Positions 55,601 to 64,000 of a stretch of DNA of 64,000 nucleotides are shown here, piece by piece (within the stretch, counting starts at the first letter, position 1; each line of letters begins with the position of its first letter). Location: NCBI GenBank assembly GCA_938045805.1, contig CALIBL010000025.1, positions 1 to 64,000 on the forward strand, written 5' to 3'. The notes below the pieces were generated by a model that saw only the letters and a program-made list of their open reading frames with translations, had not been told where the DNA came from and did not search any database. This DNA is from an uncultured Rubripirellula sp. (GTDB lineage Bacteria > Planctomycetota > Planctomycetia > Pirellulales > Pirellulaceae). A program made the position numbers and the translations under genes.

Positions 55601-56014
55601 GAAGACGTCGTCCTCATCGAAGAAATAAATGTCAACATGGCCATCGGACTCATTCCCGTTATGATCTTCACCGGTGAGGATTTTCTGTGGAATCAGGTGG
55701 TGCACAAAACCGCCCGCCGGCGGTCTGACGCCACCCACAGAACTCGCTTTGCCAATCGCAGTGCCATCAAAAGCAAATGCGTTGACGTCCATCGTGATGG
55801 TCGCGTCATGGAGGAGCCAGCCGCCAAGCCGGTTTGCGGCTGCTTCCAATGCGGAGCGATAAGTTGGACCGTCAATGGGATGGTTGAATCCAACGGGTTC
55901 CCCTTCGAGATAATTGAATTCAAAACCCACCGCGAGTAGATATCGCTTTTCTAGTCTTTCAAGCTTTAGGCGACGAAAGCGTTTCCCGTTTCGAATCGAG
56001 GCTCGTTGGGTCAT
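52634..56014 (-). CDS. Giant extracellular protein: metalloprotease, HYR-like, GEVED and dockerin domains
   Basis: The 1126-residue protein begins with basic residues and LERLEKRYLLA, the LEPR-XLL-type N-terminal motif of planctomycete exported proteins. A metalloprotease domain (about 35-330) has VVIHELVHTLGFTS, giving zinc His161, His165 and Glu162; the usual third His at +10 is Ser. Three HYR-like domains follow (VTVTDQLDPNPAFSF, AATDFSGNQTTQAI, FTAKDDSGNETSLQV), then a GEVED domain (VDAWIDFNHDGDWGDAGE, DGEVEDYTVSV). Near the C-terminus are dockerin type I repeats (INNDGQVTAGDALRIINEL, DQNADNRVTSIDALRVINDL). Dockerin calcium loops are intact. It probably stays at the cell surface or in the medium. 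Confidence 0.85.
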   Translation of the reverse strand: MTQRASIRNGKRFRRLKLERLEKRYLLAVGFEFNYLEGEPVGFNHPIDGPTYRSALEAAANRLGGWLLHDATITMDVNAFAFDGTAIGKASSVGGVRPPAGGFVHHLIPQKILTGEDHNGNESDGHVDIYFFDEDDVFSYQTDPVNGIADDELDFQAVVIHELVHTLGFTSATNANGSDDSGDGIFTPGAWSMFDQFVSDVNGNRLIESDPNSLNAYQMNIPAWATHSTGGQGPNAGLFFDGPVAKSVYGGRVPLYSPETFRLESSVAHLDSEGYPDQDFIFAPITHLMSHTLVDRDVPQELTLLEKAILTDLGFSVLENIPPIINAPSGLTLEADSPSGYTGPADPLEQFISTVTVTDQLDPNPAFSFTLPEEYSLGDHPILLHAVDLSGNETQTTATLSIIDTTPPTLNVSPLTQTIEATSPTGYPFAQLTFETTIADTVDPSPTLTHDAPVNLPLGSHTITFAATDFSGNQTTQAINVVIQDSTPPSLTLPASFELSANHPDGADLRNLDSLPTLQLYATDVVDQNLSFLAAPDQVPLGTTPVTFTAKDDSGNETSLQVNLNVVGPFDFGDAALQYPVTLASNGARHGPSPLYLGSEIDFDLDGLFSDDATGDAADEDGVQFLTTHLTNPSAINTSSLAVESSDQGWVDAWIDFNHDGDWGDAGEQILQNASVQSGLNVLSFSVPAGAEIGNTFARVRLSSVGNLSPIGPADDGEVEDYTVSVHQSSPQSEANVDWITPNASLDIEQGQILVQQGSVDSFALEPNQIGLLNIKGTESHQELTISLDPESLSVAPLLAIDGHSGNNTVHWKGALSTIDLTAGSSIVVSDVQTHRLSSPEPQSLVINTEAVSKLNTVASGVKIYLSSGDTIIMTDREQWRLTAPELINEEWLIPSYNTNTPSVELLVHSDRLWHNYLVSSDINNDGQVTAGDALRIINELAARRYSSDLDQQVVEVDDVTSWPNLLLDQNADNRVTSIDALRVINDLARNRLSDSSGEWIQDTLSVSARGRIVRHQGRPDSFNTESFTPEFFNSGSLLHSDVAISTASHQRSVQLARTTTANRTTMAGQKSNSIGISRVHLPKPHASNASNPLALSPSPIKAKDADLLLALDQDWLASSADDFRE

Positions 56015-56157
56015 GGGATTCGCTTGGGGGATAGAATCGTCTTCGGGGGGTGTACCTGTATGCCGCCACTGGGTGCGCCCAACGCAAGCAGTTTGGTGTA
56101 AACTATGGTCTTTGGTTGATGTTATGTTTTACTTGAATCACGCTTAAAGAGTCAAAG

Positions 56158-57678
56158 ATGATCCTTGGTTCCTTTTATCGAGTCTTACTGATTGCCTTGG
56201 TCGTTCTTGGGTTTATCTTCAGCGGCGGTCGCGGCTCGACCCTGAACGCGGCAGAAGGAAAACGTCCCAACATCGTTTTCATCTTGGCGGATGATCTCGG
56301 TTACCGCGAGATGGGTTGTTTTGGACAAGAGAAGATCAAAACACCGAATTTGGACCGGCTTGCGACTCAGGGGATGAAACTGACTCAGCATTACAGTGGC
56401 AACGCTGTTTGTGCTCCGTCTCGTTGTGTTCTTTTGACCGGTAAGCATCCGGGTAACGCATTTGTGCGGGCAAACAAATCAACACCGCCCGAGGGTCAGT
56501 GGCCGATTCCTGATGACGAAGTGACGATCACGGAACTACTGAAGAAGCAGGGGTATGTCACCGGTGCCTTCGGTAAATGGGGTCTTGGTGGCCCAACCTC
56601 GACTGGGCGTCCGATGAACCAAGGTGTCGATCGATTTTTCGGTTACAACTGTCAGGCGCATGCGCACAGTTACTATCCTTCGTACCTATGGGATAATGAT
56701 CAGCATGTCACGTTAAAGAATGACCCTGAGGTGCCTGGGCACGCTTCACTCGCAAAAGACGCCGACCCTGCTGACCCTCGCTCCTATGATATTTTCAAAG
56801 GTCAGGACTACGCACCCGATCGGATTCATGAGCAGGCGCTGCAGTTCATTCGTAATCACAAAGATGATCAGTTTTTTCTCTACTACCCTAGTGTGATTCC
56901 GCACGTCGCGTTGCATGTTCCGGATGAGGATCTGAAGCCCTACTTAGATTTGGGATGGAAAGATCCTCCCTTCACGCGAGGCGCTGGGTACGGTTATACG
57001 CCGCACTACACGCCACGCGCCGCCTACGCAGCGATGATTACGCGATTGGATCATTATGTGGGTAACGTTCTTAGGACCTTGGATGAACTAGGTCTCGCTG
57101 AAAACACTTTGGTTGTCTTCAGTAGTGACAACGGTACCACGCATCTGGACCAAGAAGTTGATTACCGATTCTTTAAGAGTGTTGGTGAATTGAGAGGTTT
57201 GAAGGGTTCGCTTTACGAAGGCGGGGTTCGCGTTCCAACGCTGGTGAGGTGGCCCGGTAAGGTCGCTCCGGGGTCTTCACGGGATTTTGTTAGTGGATTC
57301 GAAGATTGGATGCCAACCCTCCTCGATGCGGTTGGTGCAGCGGAGTCAGTGCCTAAGGAGATCGATGGGATCTCGCTTCTGCCCACTCTGCTTGGTAAGA
57401 CTCAGGCTGATCGCGATTACCTTTACCGCGAGTTCCCCAGTTACGGGGGTCAGCAGACAATTCGCGTTGGAGACTGGAAAGCGGTTCGCCAGAACATGTC
57501 GAAGGGAAATTTAGAGGTCGAGCTTTACAACCTGGCAACCGACGTGAGCGAATCAAATAATGTTGCAAAGGAACATCCTGAATTGGTGAAAGAACTGACC
57601 GAGATGATGACTGCAGTTCGAACGCCTTCGAGCGAGTTTCCTTTGCTCCCAATTGATCCCAAGGCGAAGGCAAATTAA
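56158..57678 (+). CDS. Type I sulfatase
   Basis: The 506-residue exported enzyme has a signal peptide (VLLIALVVLGFIFSGG). The alkaline-phosphatase-fold sulfatase signature is complete: PNIVFILADDLGYREMG with metal-binding Asp residues, TPNLDRLATQG, and VCAPSRCVLLTGKHPG with Cys85 in the CxPSR motif that is converted to formylglycine. FGKWGLGG, VFSSDNGTTHLDQEV and LRGLKGSLYEGGVRVPTLVRW follow. The substrate is probably a sulfated algal or host polysaccharide, typical for this phylum. The gene heads a plus-strand cluster with two PSCyt1-DUF1549-DUF1553 genes, the first 88 bp downstream. Confidence 0.92.
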   Translation: MILGSFYRVLLIALVVLGFIFSGGRGSTLNAAEGKRPNIVFILADDLGYREMGCFGQEKIKTPNLDRLATQGMKLTQHYSGNAVCAPSRCVLLTGKHPGNAFVRANKSTPPEGQWPIPDDEVTITELLKKQGYVTGAFGKWGLGGPTSTGRPMNQGVDRFFGYNCQAHAHSYYPSYLWDNDQHVTLKNDPEVPGHASLAKDADPADPRSYDIFKGQDYAPDRIHEQALQFIRNHKDDQFFLYYPSVIPHVALHVPDEDLKPYLDLGWKDPPFTRGAGYGYTPHYTPRAAYAAMITRLDHYVGNVLRTLDELGLAENTLVVFSSDNGTTHLDQEVDYRFFKSVGELRGLKGSLYEGGVRVPTLVRWPGKVAPGSSRDFVSGFEDWMPTLLDAVGAAESVPKEIDGISLLPTLLGKTQADRDYLYREFPSYGGQQTIRVGDWKAVRQNMSKGNLEVELYNLATDVSESNNVAKEHPELVKELTEMMTAVRTPSSEFPLLPIDPKAKAN

Positions 57679-57766
57679 TCACATCCGTGTGTTTGCCATT
57701 CGAGCTTGGTAATTTCGCATCCAATATTCAGACGACTTGCACGCCCCATCTTTGAGTGACAACGCG

Positions 57767-60700
57767 ATGAATCGGATTCAAGTTTTTGTTTTCCGCATGA
57801 TTCACTGTGTGACCTGCATGGTTTGTGCATGCAGGTTCATTCCGTTGTTTGTGGCGGTCGTTGGATTCGTTTGGGCGTGCGCTAAGGTGCCCTGCATTGC
57901 AGCAGAAAGCTCTTTTTTTGTTGAGGAGGTCGCACCGATTTTTGCACAGCATTGTGTGCGCTGTCACGACGGTAGTGGCGAGAGTGAAGTCCTGCTGGTC
58001 ACCTCAGATGATCTGCTTGATCATCAATGGGTTGTCCCAGAAGACTATTCCGGCAGTAAAATCGTCAATCTCATTGGTGGCGTGGAGCCTAGAATGCCGC
58101 CGGATGGACCCCCGCTTTCCAAACGAGAGTTGGAGACGATTCGGATTTGGATCGAAGATGGGGCGTTATGGCCGGCTGGTATGCGAATCTCGGTAGCGGG
58201 GCGGGCGGATGCGACATGGTGGTCCTTGCAGCCGATTGTGGATTCTTCACCTCGGGATGTCTCAGCGACGGGCGAGGATGTAGGGTTGGGCAAGTCGGCG
58301 ATTTTAGATGCACTAATTGACGAAGGACTTCAGGGAAAGGGGCTTCGACGCAGCCCTCGCGCGGATCGGCGAACGCTGATTCGACGCCTCGCCTACGACC
58401 TATGGGGTTTGCCGCCAACGCCGGAGCAGGTTCAGCAATTTGTTGACGATCGAGGTTCTGCCGCGTGGGAACGCTTGGTCGATCAAATGCTTGACTCACC
58501 GCATTACGGTGAACGCTATGCGACCCACTGGCTTGATCTCGCTCACTATGCAGATACGCATGGCTTTGAGAGGGATCAGCGTCGGCCTAACGCATGGAGA
58601 TACCGAGATTATGTCATTGACTCATTGAACGCTGATAAACCGTATTCCCGATTCCTCACGGAACAGATCGCGGGTGATGTTCTTTGGCCGCAAAATCCAG
58701 ACGCGGTGATAGCGACAGGGTTCCTTTCCGCTGGACCTTGGGATTTTGTTGGCCAAGTTGAAACCAAGAGTCCTGAGTTGCGACGTTCTTCGCGTGTGCT
58801 TGATCTTGATGACATGGTGACTCAGGTCATGACTGCGACCATTGGGATGACCGTGCATTGCGCGCGATGCCATGATCATAAGCTCGATCCAATTAGTCAG
58901 GCCGAGTATTACCAGTTACAGGCAGTTTTCGCGGGGGTTACTCGAGGTAACAGATTGATTTCCAAGTCTGCACTTGAAAAGTACGAGAAGCAGATGGCCG
59001 ATCTGACTGACCAGCGAAGGCGCGTTTCTCTTCACATTGGCCGACTCGAGGGGCGAGGTCTTTCATTGGCCGACATGGTTGGAGGTGGAAACGGGCTAGG
59101 TGGAGGTGAGTTTAGGGTTGGCATTGATCCTCGCAGTGCAAAGGTGCAGACGAGGGATTTTGGGAGTCTCGGAAATGTCGTGGTCAATCGTTTCTCAGCC
59201 TCCGAGCATCCTTTCATCGACGGCGTTTTTGTCGCTGATGGCGGTGAAGAGGGGCAGGAAGCCATTGAGATTAGTTCGACGGGTACCGTAATTAGAGGGT
59301 TGCCAAAAACCTCAGGTATGGCTTGGGATGCAATTCGCAATGGACCGGTCGCTAGTCAGCATTCGCCCGAACTGGGTGGCATTGATTTCACTTCTCAAGG
59401 TCATGATCTTCTTGGATTGCATGCGAATGCGGGTTTGACGTTTGATTTGACCTCGTTACGTCAAGCTATCGGCCAAGAGAAATTGCTGCTCGAGTCGCAG
59501 GTTGGTTATTTCGGTGCCGCCGGTGACTATCGGGCGGATGTGTGGGTCATCGTCGATGGCGACATTTTATGGAGTCGTCGCAACCTCAATCGCTCGGAGG
59601 GTCTGCAGCCCTTGAGCCTCGAGATTCCAGATGAGGCAAACTTCTTGACTCTGGTCGCGACTGATGGGGGTAACGGGTACTCACATGATCAGATTGGCTT
59701 TGGCGATGCACGTTTGATGGGGCGGGAGAAGTCGGTGCGGACTACTGAAGATGTTGCGGTACTGCAGCGTTTGACCGCCGAGCTAAGCGAAATTGACCAA
59801 GCAATTGAGGCACTCGGACCGCCACCCCGAGCCTACGGTATTGTCTCAAAAGAGATGCCGGATGAGATTCGAGCTCTGAGACGCGGGGATTCTGAGTCGC
59901 CTTTTGGTGAGAGTGTGTTACCCGGTGCCCTAGCGTGCGTTGGTGAGCTGAATTCCAAGTTTGGGGACGATCCGAAAATGCCTGAAGGTGAACGTCGTGT
60001 TGCGCTCGCCAAATGGATTTCTGACCCACAGCATCCGCTTACCTATCGAGTCATCGCAAATCGAATTTGGCTCTGGCATTTCGGCCGTGGATTGGTCTCA
60101 ACGCCTAGTGATTTTGGTGCTGGCGGTGCATTACCCACGCACCCAAAATTGCTGGACTGGTTGGCTTCAGAGTTGCAAGTCGCAGGTGGTTCACTCAAAG
60201 CACTTCATCGCATCATTTTGATGAGTGAAACTTATTGCCAACAGAGTTTGGAAGACGCGACTTCACAATCCGCTAGACAAGATGCACTCAATGAATTTCT
60301 TTGGCGGCAGAACCCGCGTCGTCTCAATGCTGAAGCAATTCGTGATTCAGTTCTCGCCGTCAGCGGGAACTTGAACACTCAGCGAGGTGGGCCGGGCTAT
60401 GAGGATTTTCATTACACCGAGGCTTACGCGCCGATCTATGAATACAAGGTTGCGGATCGACCTGAACTTTGGAGACGTAGTGTTTACCGTTACGTGGTCC
60501 GCACGACACCGAATGAGTTTCTCACGACCTTTGATTGTCCTGATCCTGCCAGTTTGACTCCCAACCGTTTGACAACCACGACTCCGCTCCAGTCTCTAGC
60601 ACTTTTCAATAACGAGTTCTTGCTGCGACAGAGTCAAGCTTTCGCGGAGCGATTGGGCGAGGAAGCGGGACCAATGTTATCGGATCAAGTTGTGCGTGCC

Positions 60701-60832
60701 TTTGAGCTCGCTTATGGACGTCGTCCCGGTGTGCAGGAGCAAGTTGCTGCTGAGAGTTTTGCGAAGTCCAGCGGGCTGTTTGCTCTTTGCCGAGTCATCT
60801 TCAATTCCAACGAGTTTCTCTACGTCGATTAA
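57767..60832 (+). CDS. PSCyt1-DUF1549-NPCBM-like-DUF1553 protein
   Basis: ATG 57767 is chosen; a TTG start at 57737 would add ten residues. The 1021-residue protein has a hydrophobic export segment (IPLFVAVVGFVWACAKV), then a PSCyt1 cytochrome domain with haem motif CVRCH at 63-67 and RMPPDGPPLSKRE. A DUF1549 domain follows (DRRTLIRRLAYDLWGLPPTP, HYGERYATHWLDLAHYADTH). The middle resembles an NPCBM/NEW2 carbohydrate-binding module (LHANAGLTFDLTSLR, DVWVIVDGDILWSRRN, NFLTLVATDGGNGYSHDQ). A DUF1553 domain ends it (LTYRVIANRIWLWHFGRGL, TPSDFGAGGALPTHPKL, LTTTTPLQSLALFNN). Roles of this family are unknown; redox-linked glycan processing is the usual suggestion. Confidence 0.92.
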   Translation: MNRIQVFVFRMIHCVTCMVCACRFIPLFVAVVGFVWACAKVPCIAAESSFFVEEVAPIFAQHCVRCHDGSGESEVLLVTSDDLLDHQWVVPEDYSGSKIVNLIGGVEPRMPPDGPPLSKRELETIRIWIEDGALWPAGMRISVAGRADATWWSLQPIVDSSPRDVSATGEDVGLGKSAILDALIDEGLQGKGLRRSPRADRRTLIRRLAYDLWGLPPTPEQVQQFVDDRGSAAWERLVDQMLDSPHYGERYATHWLDLAHYADTHGFERDQRRPNAWRYRDYVIDSLNADKPYSRFLTEQIAGDVLWPQNPDAVIATGFLSAGPWDFVGQVETKSPELRRSSRVLDLDDMVTQVMTATIGMTVHCARCHDHKLDPISQAEYYQLQAVFAGVTRGNRLISKSALEKYEKQMADLTDQRRRVSLHIGRLEGRGLSLADMVGGGNGLGGGEFRVGIDPRSAKVQTRDFGSLGNVVVNRFSASEHPFIDGVFVADGGEEGQEAIEISSTGTVIRGLPKTSGMAWDAIRNGPVASQHSPELGGIDFTSQGHDLLGLHANAGLTFDLTSLRQAIGQEKLLLESQVGYFGAAGDYRADVWVIVDGDILWSRRNLNRSEGLQPLSLEIPDEANFLTLVATDGGNGYSHDQIGFGDARLMGREKSVRTTEDVAVLQRLTAELSEIDQAIEALGPPPRAYGIVSKEMPDEIRALRRGDSESPFGESVLPGALACVGELNSKFGDDPKMPEGERRVALAKWISDPQHPLTYRVIANRIWLWHFGRGLVSTPSDFGAGGALPTHPKLLDWLASELQVAGGSLKALHRIILMSETYCQQSLEDATSQSARQDALNEFLWRQNPRRLNAEAIRDSVLAVSGNLNTQRGGPGYEDFHYTEAYAPIYEYKVADRPELWRRSVYRYVVRTTPNEFLTTFDCPDPASLTPNRLTTTTPLQSLALFNNEFLLRQSQAFAERLGEEAGPMLSDQVVRAFELAYGRRPGVQEQVAAESFAKSSGLFALCRVIFNSNEFLYVD

Positions 60833-60849
60833 TCGAACAGGTAGTTTTA

Positions 60850-63800
60850 ATGACATCGACAATTCAATTCGCCCTTGGCCGCGCTGTGTTGCGTTGCACA
60901 ATTGATTTCTATCGAGGCCGGTTTTCGCTCGTCTTAATGGCGATGCTATCCTGCCTCTTTGTGCCCTCAACGCTTGTTGCAGTTGACTTTGAGAAGGAGA
61001 TTGCACCAATCTTCGAAGAGCATTGCTTCGCCTGCCATGGGCCAGAGGAGCAAGAGGCTTCGTTTCGCGTGGATCGATTGGCCAAGCTCCTTCGGGGTGG
61101 CGATAGTGGTGAACCGGCAGTCATTCGAGGAGAGCCCGAGAATAGCTTTTTAATGAAAGCGGTACGGCATCAGGAGAAGGGTTATGAGATGCCGCCGGAA
61201 GGGAAGCTGGCTAACGAGCAAATCGACCAATTGGCCGAGTGGATTCGATCCGGTGCGCCGACGCCCGATTCCTACGGTCCCGAGCAAGAGACTGTTGAAT
61301 TAAAGCACTGGTCCTTTCTTCCTATCGAGAAACCGCAAGCGACAGGAATCGATGATCTGATCCAAGGGCGTCTGTCGGCCGCTGGGCTTGAGGCTTCACC
61401 GCGAGCTGACCGCGTGACTCGGATTCGGCGTCTCTATCTGACCATGCTCGGAATTCCTCCGACTCCTGAGCAAGTACATGCCTTTGTGAATGATCGTGAT
61501 GAGAGGGCGTGGGGAAATTTAGTTGAACGCGTCCTTGAGAGTCCCCTGTTTGGCGAAAGGTTTGCTGCATTGTGGCTTGACCTCATCCGCTTTGGTGAGA
61601 CGCACGGATACGAGATGAACCGTGAACGACCCACAGCGTGGGCTTTTCGCGATTGGATCATTGAATGCTTCAATCGTGACCTGCCTTACAACGAATTTGT
61701 CAAATCTCAGATTGCGGGTGATGCCTTGGGGCGTCCCATCGGAACCGGTTTTCTGGTTGCCGGACCAGTGGACCAGGTGAAAGGGCAAGACCCAAAGCTG
61801 CAACAGGTTCAGAGAATGAACGAATTGGATGACATGATCAACACAGTGGGAACTGCCTTTCTGGGACTAACCACCGGTTGTGCTCGATGCCATGATCATA
61901 AATTTGATCCAATTTCGCAAAGGGATTACTACTCACTGCAGGCCATCTTTGCAGGCGTGAATCACGGTAACGGAACCTTAGCTTTGGATGAAACGCAAAC
62001 CAATCAACTTTCGACTTTACGGCAGCGGGAAGAACAGCTCACAGAGAGTTTAAAAGAGTTTATTCCCGGTATTAGGCAGGGTGGCCTGGTACGGGCGATT
62101 GATGATGCCGAAGCACTTCAACTCGTCGAACCAAAAGGCAAAGCGGAAGATGTTGATGGTGGAATCATGGACTGGACAGGATCGGGTTATTCGTGGTGGA
62201 ACCATCAGCCGAACGTTCCCGTGATTCAATACGCACCAAAACTTCGTGGACGCTTTCGAATTTGGCTAAGTTGGGGAGCGGGTTTTTCATCACACACCAA
62301 ACAGGCTCGATACTGGATGCGTTCGGGGGATGCAGAGCATCTGATTGCGGAAGTGAACCAACAGATTACAGCTGATCAACAGATCAAGCGATCTGCTCAG
62401 GGTCGACAAGTGCCGGAAAGCGACAACCGCATCCAAAGTGCCGTGACGCAGAGTAAGAAGTGGAGTGGTTTTTACGATGCTGGTGTCTATGAGCTAAGAC
62501 CGGAAGATACCTTTGTTCTAACCGGTGGTGATGATGCACAAGCGGTGACAGCGGACGTGATCGTCTTTCAAGAAGTGCCACCTGACGAGTTGTCCGAAGA
62601 TTTGCAGGGTTTGGAACTTCGCCAGGCAGTTTCTGCGGACCTTAACGTTGAAACCTTTGCCCTTCGATCCGCCGATGCCGTTCGCTTTTGGATTGATTCG
62701 ACCAATCAGGGCGAACCGTGCATCGATGAGATCGAAGTCTTTTCTGAAGAGAAAAACATTGCGTTAGCCAGTCTTGGTTCGCGGGCAACCTCCTCGGGAG
62801 ACTTTATTCATCCCAAACACCGCCTGAGTCAAATTAACGATGGTGAATTCGGAAATTCCAAGAGCTGGATCTCATCTCAGGTGAGCGGTGGTTGGGTGCA
62901 GATTGATTTCAAGGAGGCGTACCCGGTCGAACGGATTCAATGGGCGAGAGATCGAGAGGGGCAGTTTTCAGATCGGACAGCAACCAATTACCGCATCGAG
63001 CTGAGAGACTCGGAGGGAAACTGGGAATACGTGGCCGGCAGTTCGGACCGGCAGGTCAGTCGATCGGGTGCCACGGCCGAGAGCGATTACCGCTTTGATG
63101 AGTTTGCTGAGGCGGATCAGGAACGAGGTCGAGGGTGGTTGAAATCACTGAAGGAGACGCAGGCCGAGATCAAAGCGATGGAGGCGAAACGAGTGGTTTA
63201 CGTCGGGCAATTCTCCCAGCCCGGTGTCACTCACCGGCTTTACCGAGGCGAGCCAAGTTCCCCGCGAGAGCAAGTTTTACCATCCGGTATTACAGCGTTT
63301 TCAGATTGGCAACTTGAAGCGGCAAGCCCAGAGCAACGCCGACGCGAACGACTTGCCGGTTGGATTGCTGATCAAAATAATCCGCTCACAGCACGCGTGA
63401 TCGTGAACCGTATCTGGCAGTTCCACTTTGGTGCCGGAATCGTTAGCACTCCGTCTGATTTCGGTCGCAATGGAGCCGCACCCACCCATCCGGAGCTGAT
63501 CGACTATTTGGCTTCGGAGTTGATTGATTCGGGGTGGTCGTTGAAGCACATTCATCGTTTGATTTTGCAATCGCATACTTGGTCACAAAGCGATGCACCA
63601 AATGCGGCTTGTCTTGAGGTGGATGCTGATAACCGATTGTTGTGGCGGTTCGCGCCTCGGAGGATGGAAGCTGAGGCAATTCGTGACTCAGTCCTAGCCG
63701 TGACGGGGGTGTTGGACCTCGAGAAGAGAGGAGGCCCTGGGTTTAGCGCCTTCGAAGTGCAGATGGAAAACGTTCGTCACTACCATCCTAAAGAGGACTA

Positions 63801-64000
63801 TGGCCCAGAGGATTGGAGGCGGATGATCTATATGACGAAGGTGCGTCAAGAAAAGGATCAAGTGTTTGGTGTATTCGACTGTCCGGACGCCAGTATGGTT
63901 GTTGCCAAGCGGAGTCGCTCAACAACACCACTTCAAGCGTTGAGTCTGCTGAACAGCAGTTTTATGGTTCAGCAAGCGAGCCTCTTTGCCCAGCGGTTAT
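60850..64000 (+). CDS. PSCyt1-DUF1549-DUF1553 protein, 3' end outside window
   Basis: ATG 60850, 17 bp after the previous stop, opens a frame that stays open to the window end, giving 1050 complete codons. An export segment ([17 protein letters not shown]) is followed by a PSCyt1 haem motif CFACH at 59-63 and [13 protein letters not shown]1549 blocks follow ([44 protein letters not shown]). The middle differs from its neighbour: a golvesin-like stretch ([28 protein letters not shown]) then a discoidin/F5/8C-like domain ([20 protein letters not shown]). DUF1553 begins near the end ([19 protein letters not shown]). Both genes probably arose by duplication with swapped binding modules. Confidence 0.92.
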   Translation, partial: MTSTIQFALGRAVLRCTIDFYRGRFSLVLMAMLSCLFVPSTLVAVDFEKEIAPIFEEHCFACHGPEEQEASFRVDRLAKLLRGGDSGEPAVIRGEPENSFLMKAVRHQEKGYEMPPEGKLANEQIDQLAEWIRSGAPTPDSYGPEQETVELKHWSFLPIEKPQATGIDDLIQGRLSAAGLEASPRADRVTRIRRLYLTMLGIPPTPEQVHAFVNDRDERAWGNLVERVLESPLFGERFAALWLDLIRFGETHGYEMNRERPTAWAFRDWIIECFNRDLPYNEFVKSQIAGDALGRPIGTGFLVAGPVDQVKGQDPKLQQVQRMNELDDMINTVGTAFLGLTTGCARCHDHKFDPISQRDYYSLQAIFAGVNHGNGTLALDETQTNQLSTLRQREEQLTESLKEFIPGIRQGGLVRAIDDAEALQLVEPKGKAEDVDGGIMDWTGSGYSWWNHQPNVPVIQYAPKLRGRFRIWLSWGAGFSSHTKQARYWMRSGDAEHLIAEVNQQITADQQIKRSAQGRQVPESDNRIQSAVTQSKKWSGFYDAGVYELRPEDTFVLTGGDDAQAVTADVIVFQEVPPDELSEDLQGLELRQAVSADLNVETFALRSADAVRFWIDSTNQGEPCIDEIEVFSEEKNIALASLGSRATSSGDFIHPKHRLSQINDGEFGNSKSWISSQVSGGWVQIDFKEAYPVERIQWARDREGQFSDRTATNYRIELRDSEGNWEYVAGSSDRQVSRSGATAESDYRFDEFAEADQERGRGWLKSLKETQAEIKAMEAKRVVYVGQFSQPGVTHRLYRGEPSSPREQVLPSGITAFSDWQLEAASPEQRRRERLAGWIADQNNPLTARVIVNRIWQFHFGAGIVSTPSDFGRNGAAPTHPELIDYLASELIDSGWSLKHIHRLILQSHTWSQSDAPNAACLEVDADNRLLWRFAPRRMEAEAIRDSVLAVTGVLDLEKRGGPGFSAFEVQMENVRHYHPKEDYGPEDWRRMIYMTKVRQEKDQVFGVFDCPDASMVVAKRSRSTTPLQALSLLNSSFMVQQASLFAQRL

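Noticed and set aside
1-64000. Insertion sequences, prophage or integrative element
   Set aside because: No transposase, integrase, phage structural gene or terminal inverted repeat was recognised, and the tRNA-Lys gene has no adjacent integrase.

Overview
The window looks like chromosomal DNA of a marine-type planctomycete, probably Rhodopirellula-like (family Pirellulaceae). The lineage call is inferred from family content: two adjacent PSCyt1-DUF1549-DUF1553 genes beside a sulfatase, a DUF1080 (3-keto-glycoside hydrolase-like) protein, a LEPR-XLL-type extracellular protein ending in dockerin repeats, several EF-hand proteins, ASPIC/UnbV, a PQQ-propeller protein, a secretin N-domain protein and a redoxin/haem/copper-monooxygenase-like fusion. 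I saw no insertion sequence, prophage, integrase, CRISPR array or rRNA. There is one tRNA, tRNA-Lys(CTT).

Layout. 1-5 kb (+): the 3' part of a pyridoxamine-phosphate-oxidase-family flavoprotein, a FabZ-like dehydratase, a DUF1080 protein whose stop codon lies in a 14-bp tandem repeat, and a sialate O-acetylesterase-like protein. 5-10.8 kb (-): a compact chemosensory operon, cheY-cheW-mcp-cheA-FHA, with overlapping junctions. 11-15.5 kb: a class V aminotransferase (+), then a histidine kinase and NtrC-type regulator pair (-). 16-18.4 kb (+): a secreted protein with 28 cysteines in three repeats, ended by a strong terminator, then a Tat-exported dimethylformamidase-like protein. 18.4-25.2 kb: EF-hand protein (-), thymidine kinase (+), ceramidase-like hydrolase (-), Tat beta-helix protein (+) and ASPIC/UnbV protein (+). 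25.2-32.3 kb (-): tRNA-Lys, pabB, tsaE, an MMPL/RND exporter, and the redoxin-haem-copper-EF-hand fusion. 32.3-33.6 kb is a long, mostly gene-poor, T/G-rich stretch with short repeats. 33.6-40.8 kb: PQQ-propeller protein (-), secretin N-domain protein (+), EF-hand/P-domain protein (+), esterase (-). 41-45.5 kb (-): an RND efflux pump and its lipoprotein adaptor. 45.9-52.5 kb (-): TPR protein, ExbB, ExbD, a membrane-anchored helical-repeat (terpenoid-cyclase-fold) protein, and queG. 52.6-56 kb (-): a giant metalloprotease/HYR/GEVED/dockerin protein. 56.2-64 kb (+): a sulfatase followed by two PSCyt1-DUF1549-DUF1553 proteins, the second cut by the window end.

How the genes fit together. Much of the content is an exported apparatus for sulfated or modified glycans: sulfatase, SASA esterase, DUF1080, carbohydrate-binding modules in the PSCyt1 proteins, and a beta-helix protein. 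Beside this sit envelope machinery (RND pump, ExbBD, secretin domains, MMPL) and two signalling blocks. The best candidates for undescribed biology are the triplicated Cys-rich secreted protein, the ExbB/ExbD cluster in which a helical-toroid protein occupies the TonB/TolA position, and the chemosensory cluster whose receptor lacks a sensor domain and whose FHA and C-terminal receiver domains have lost key residues.
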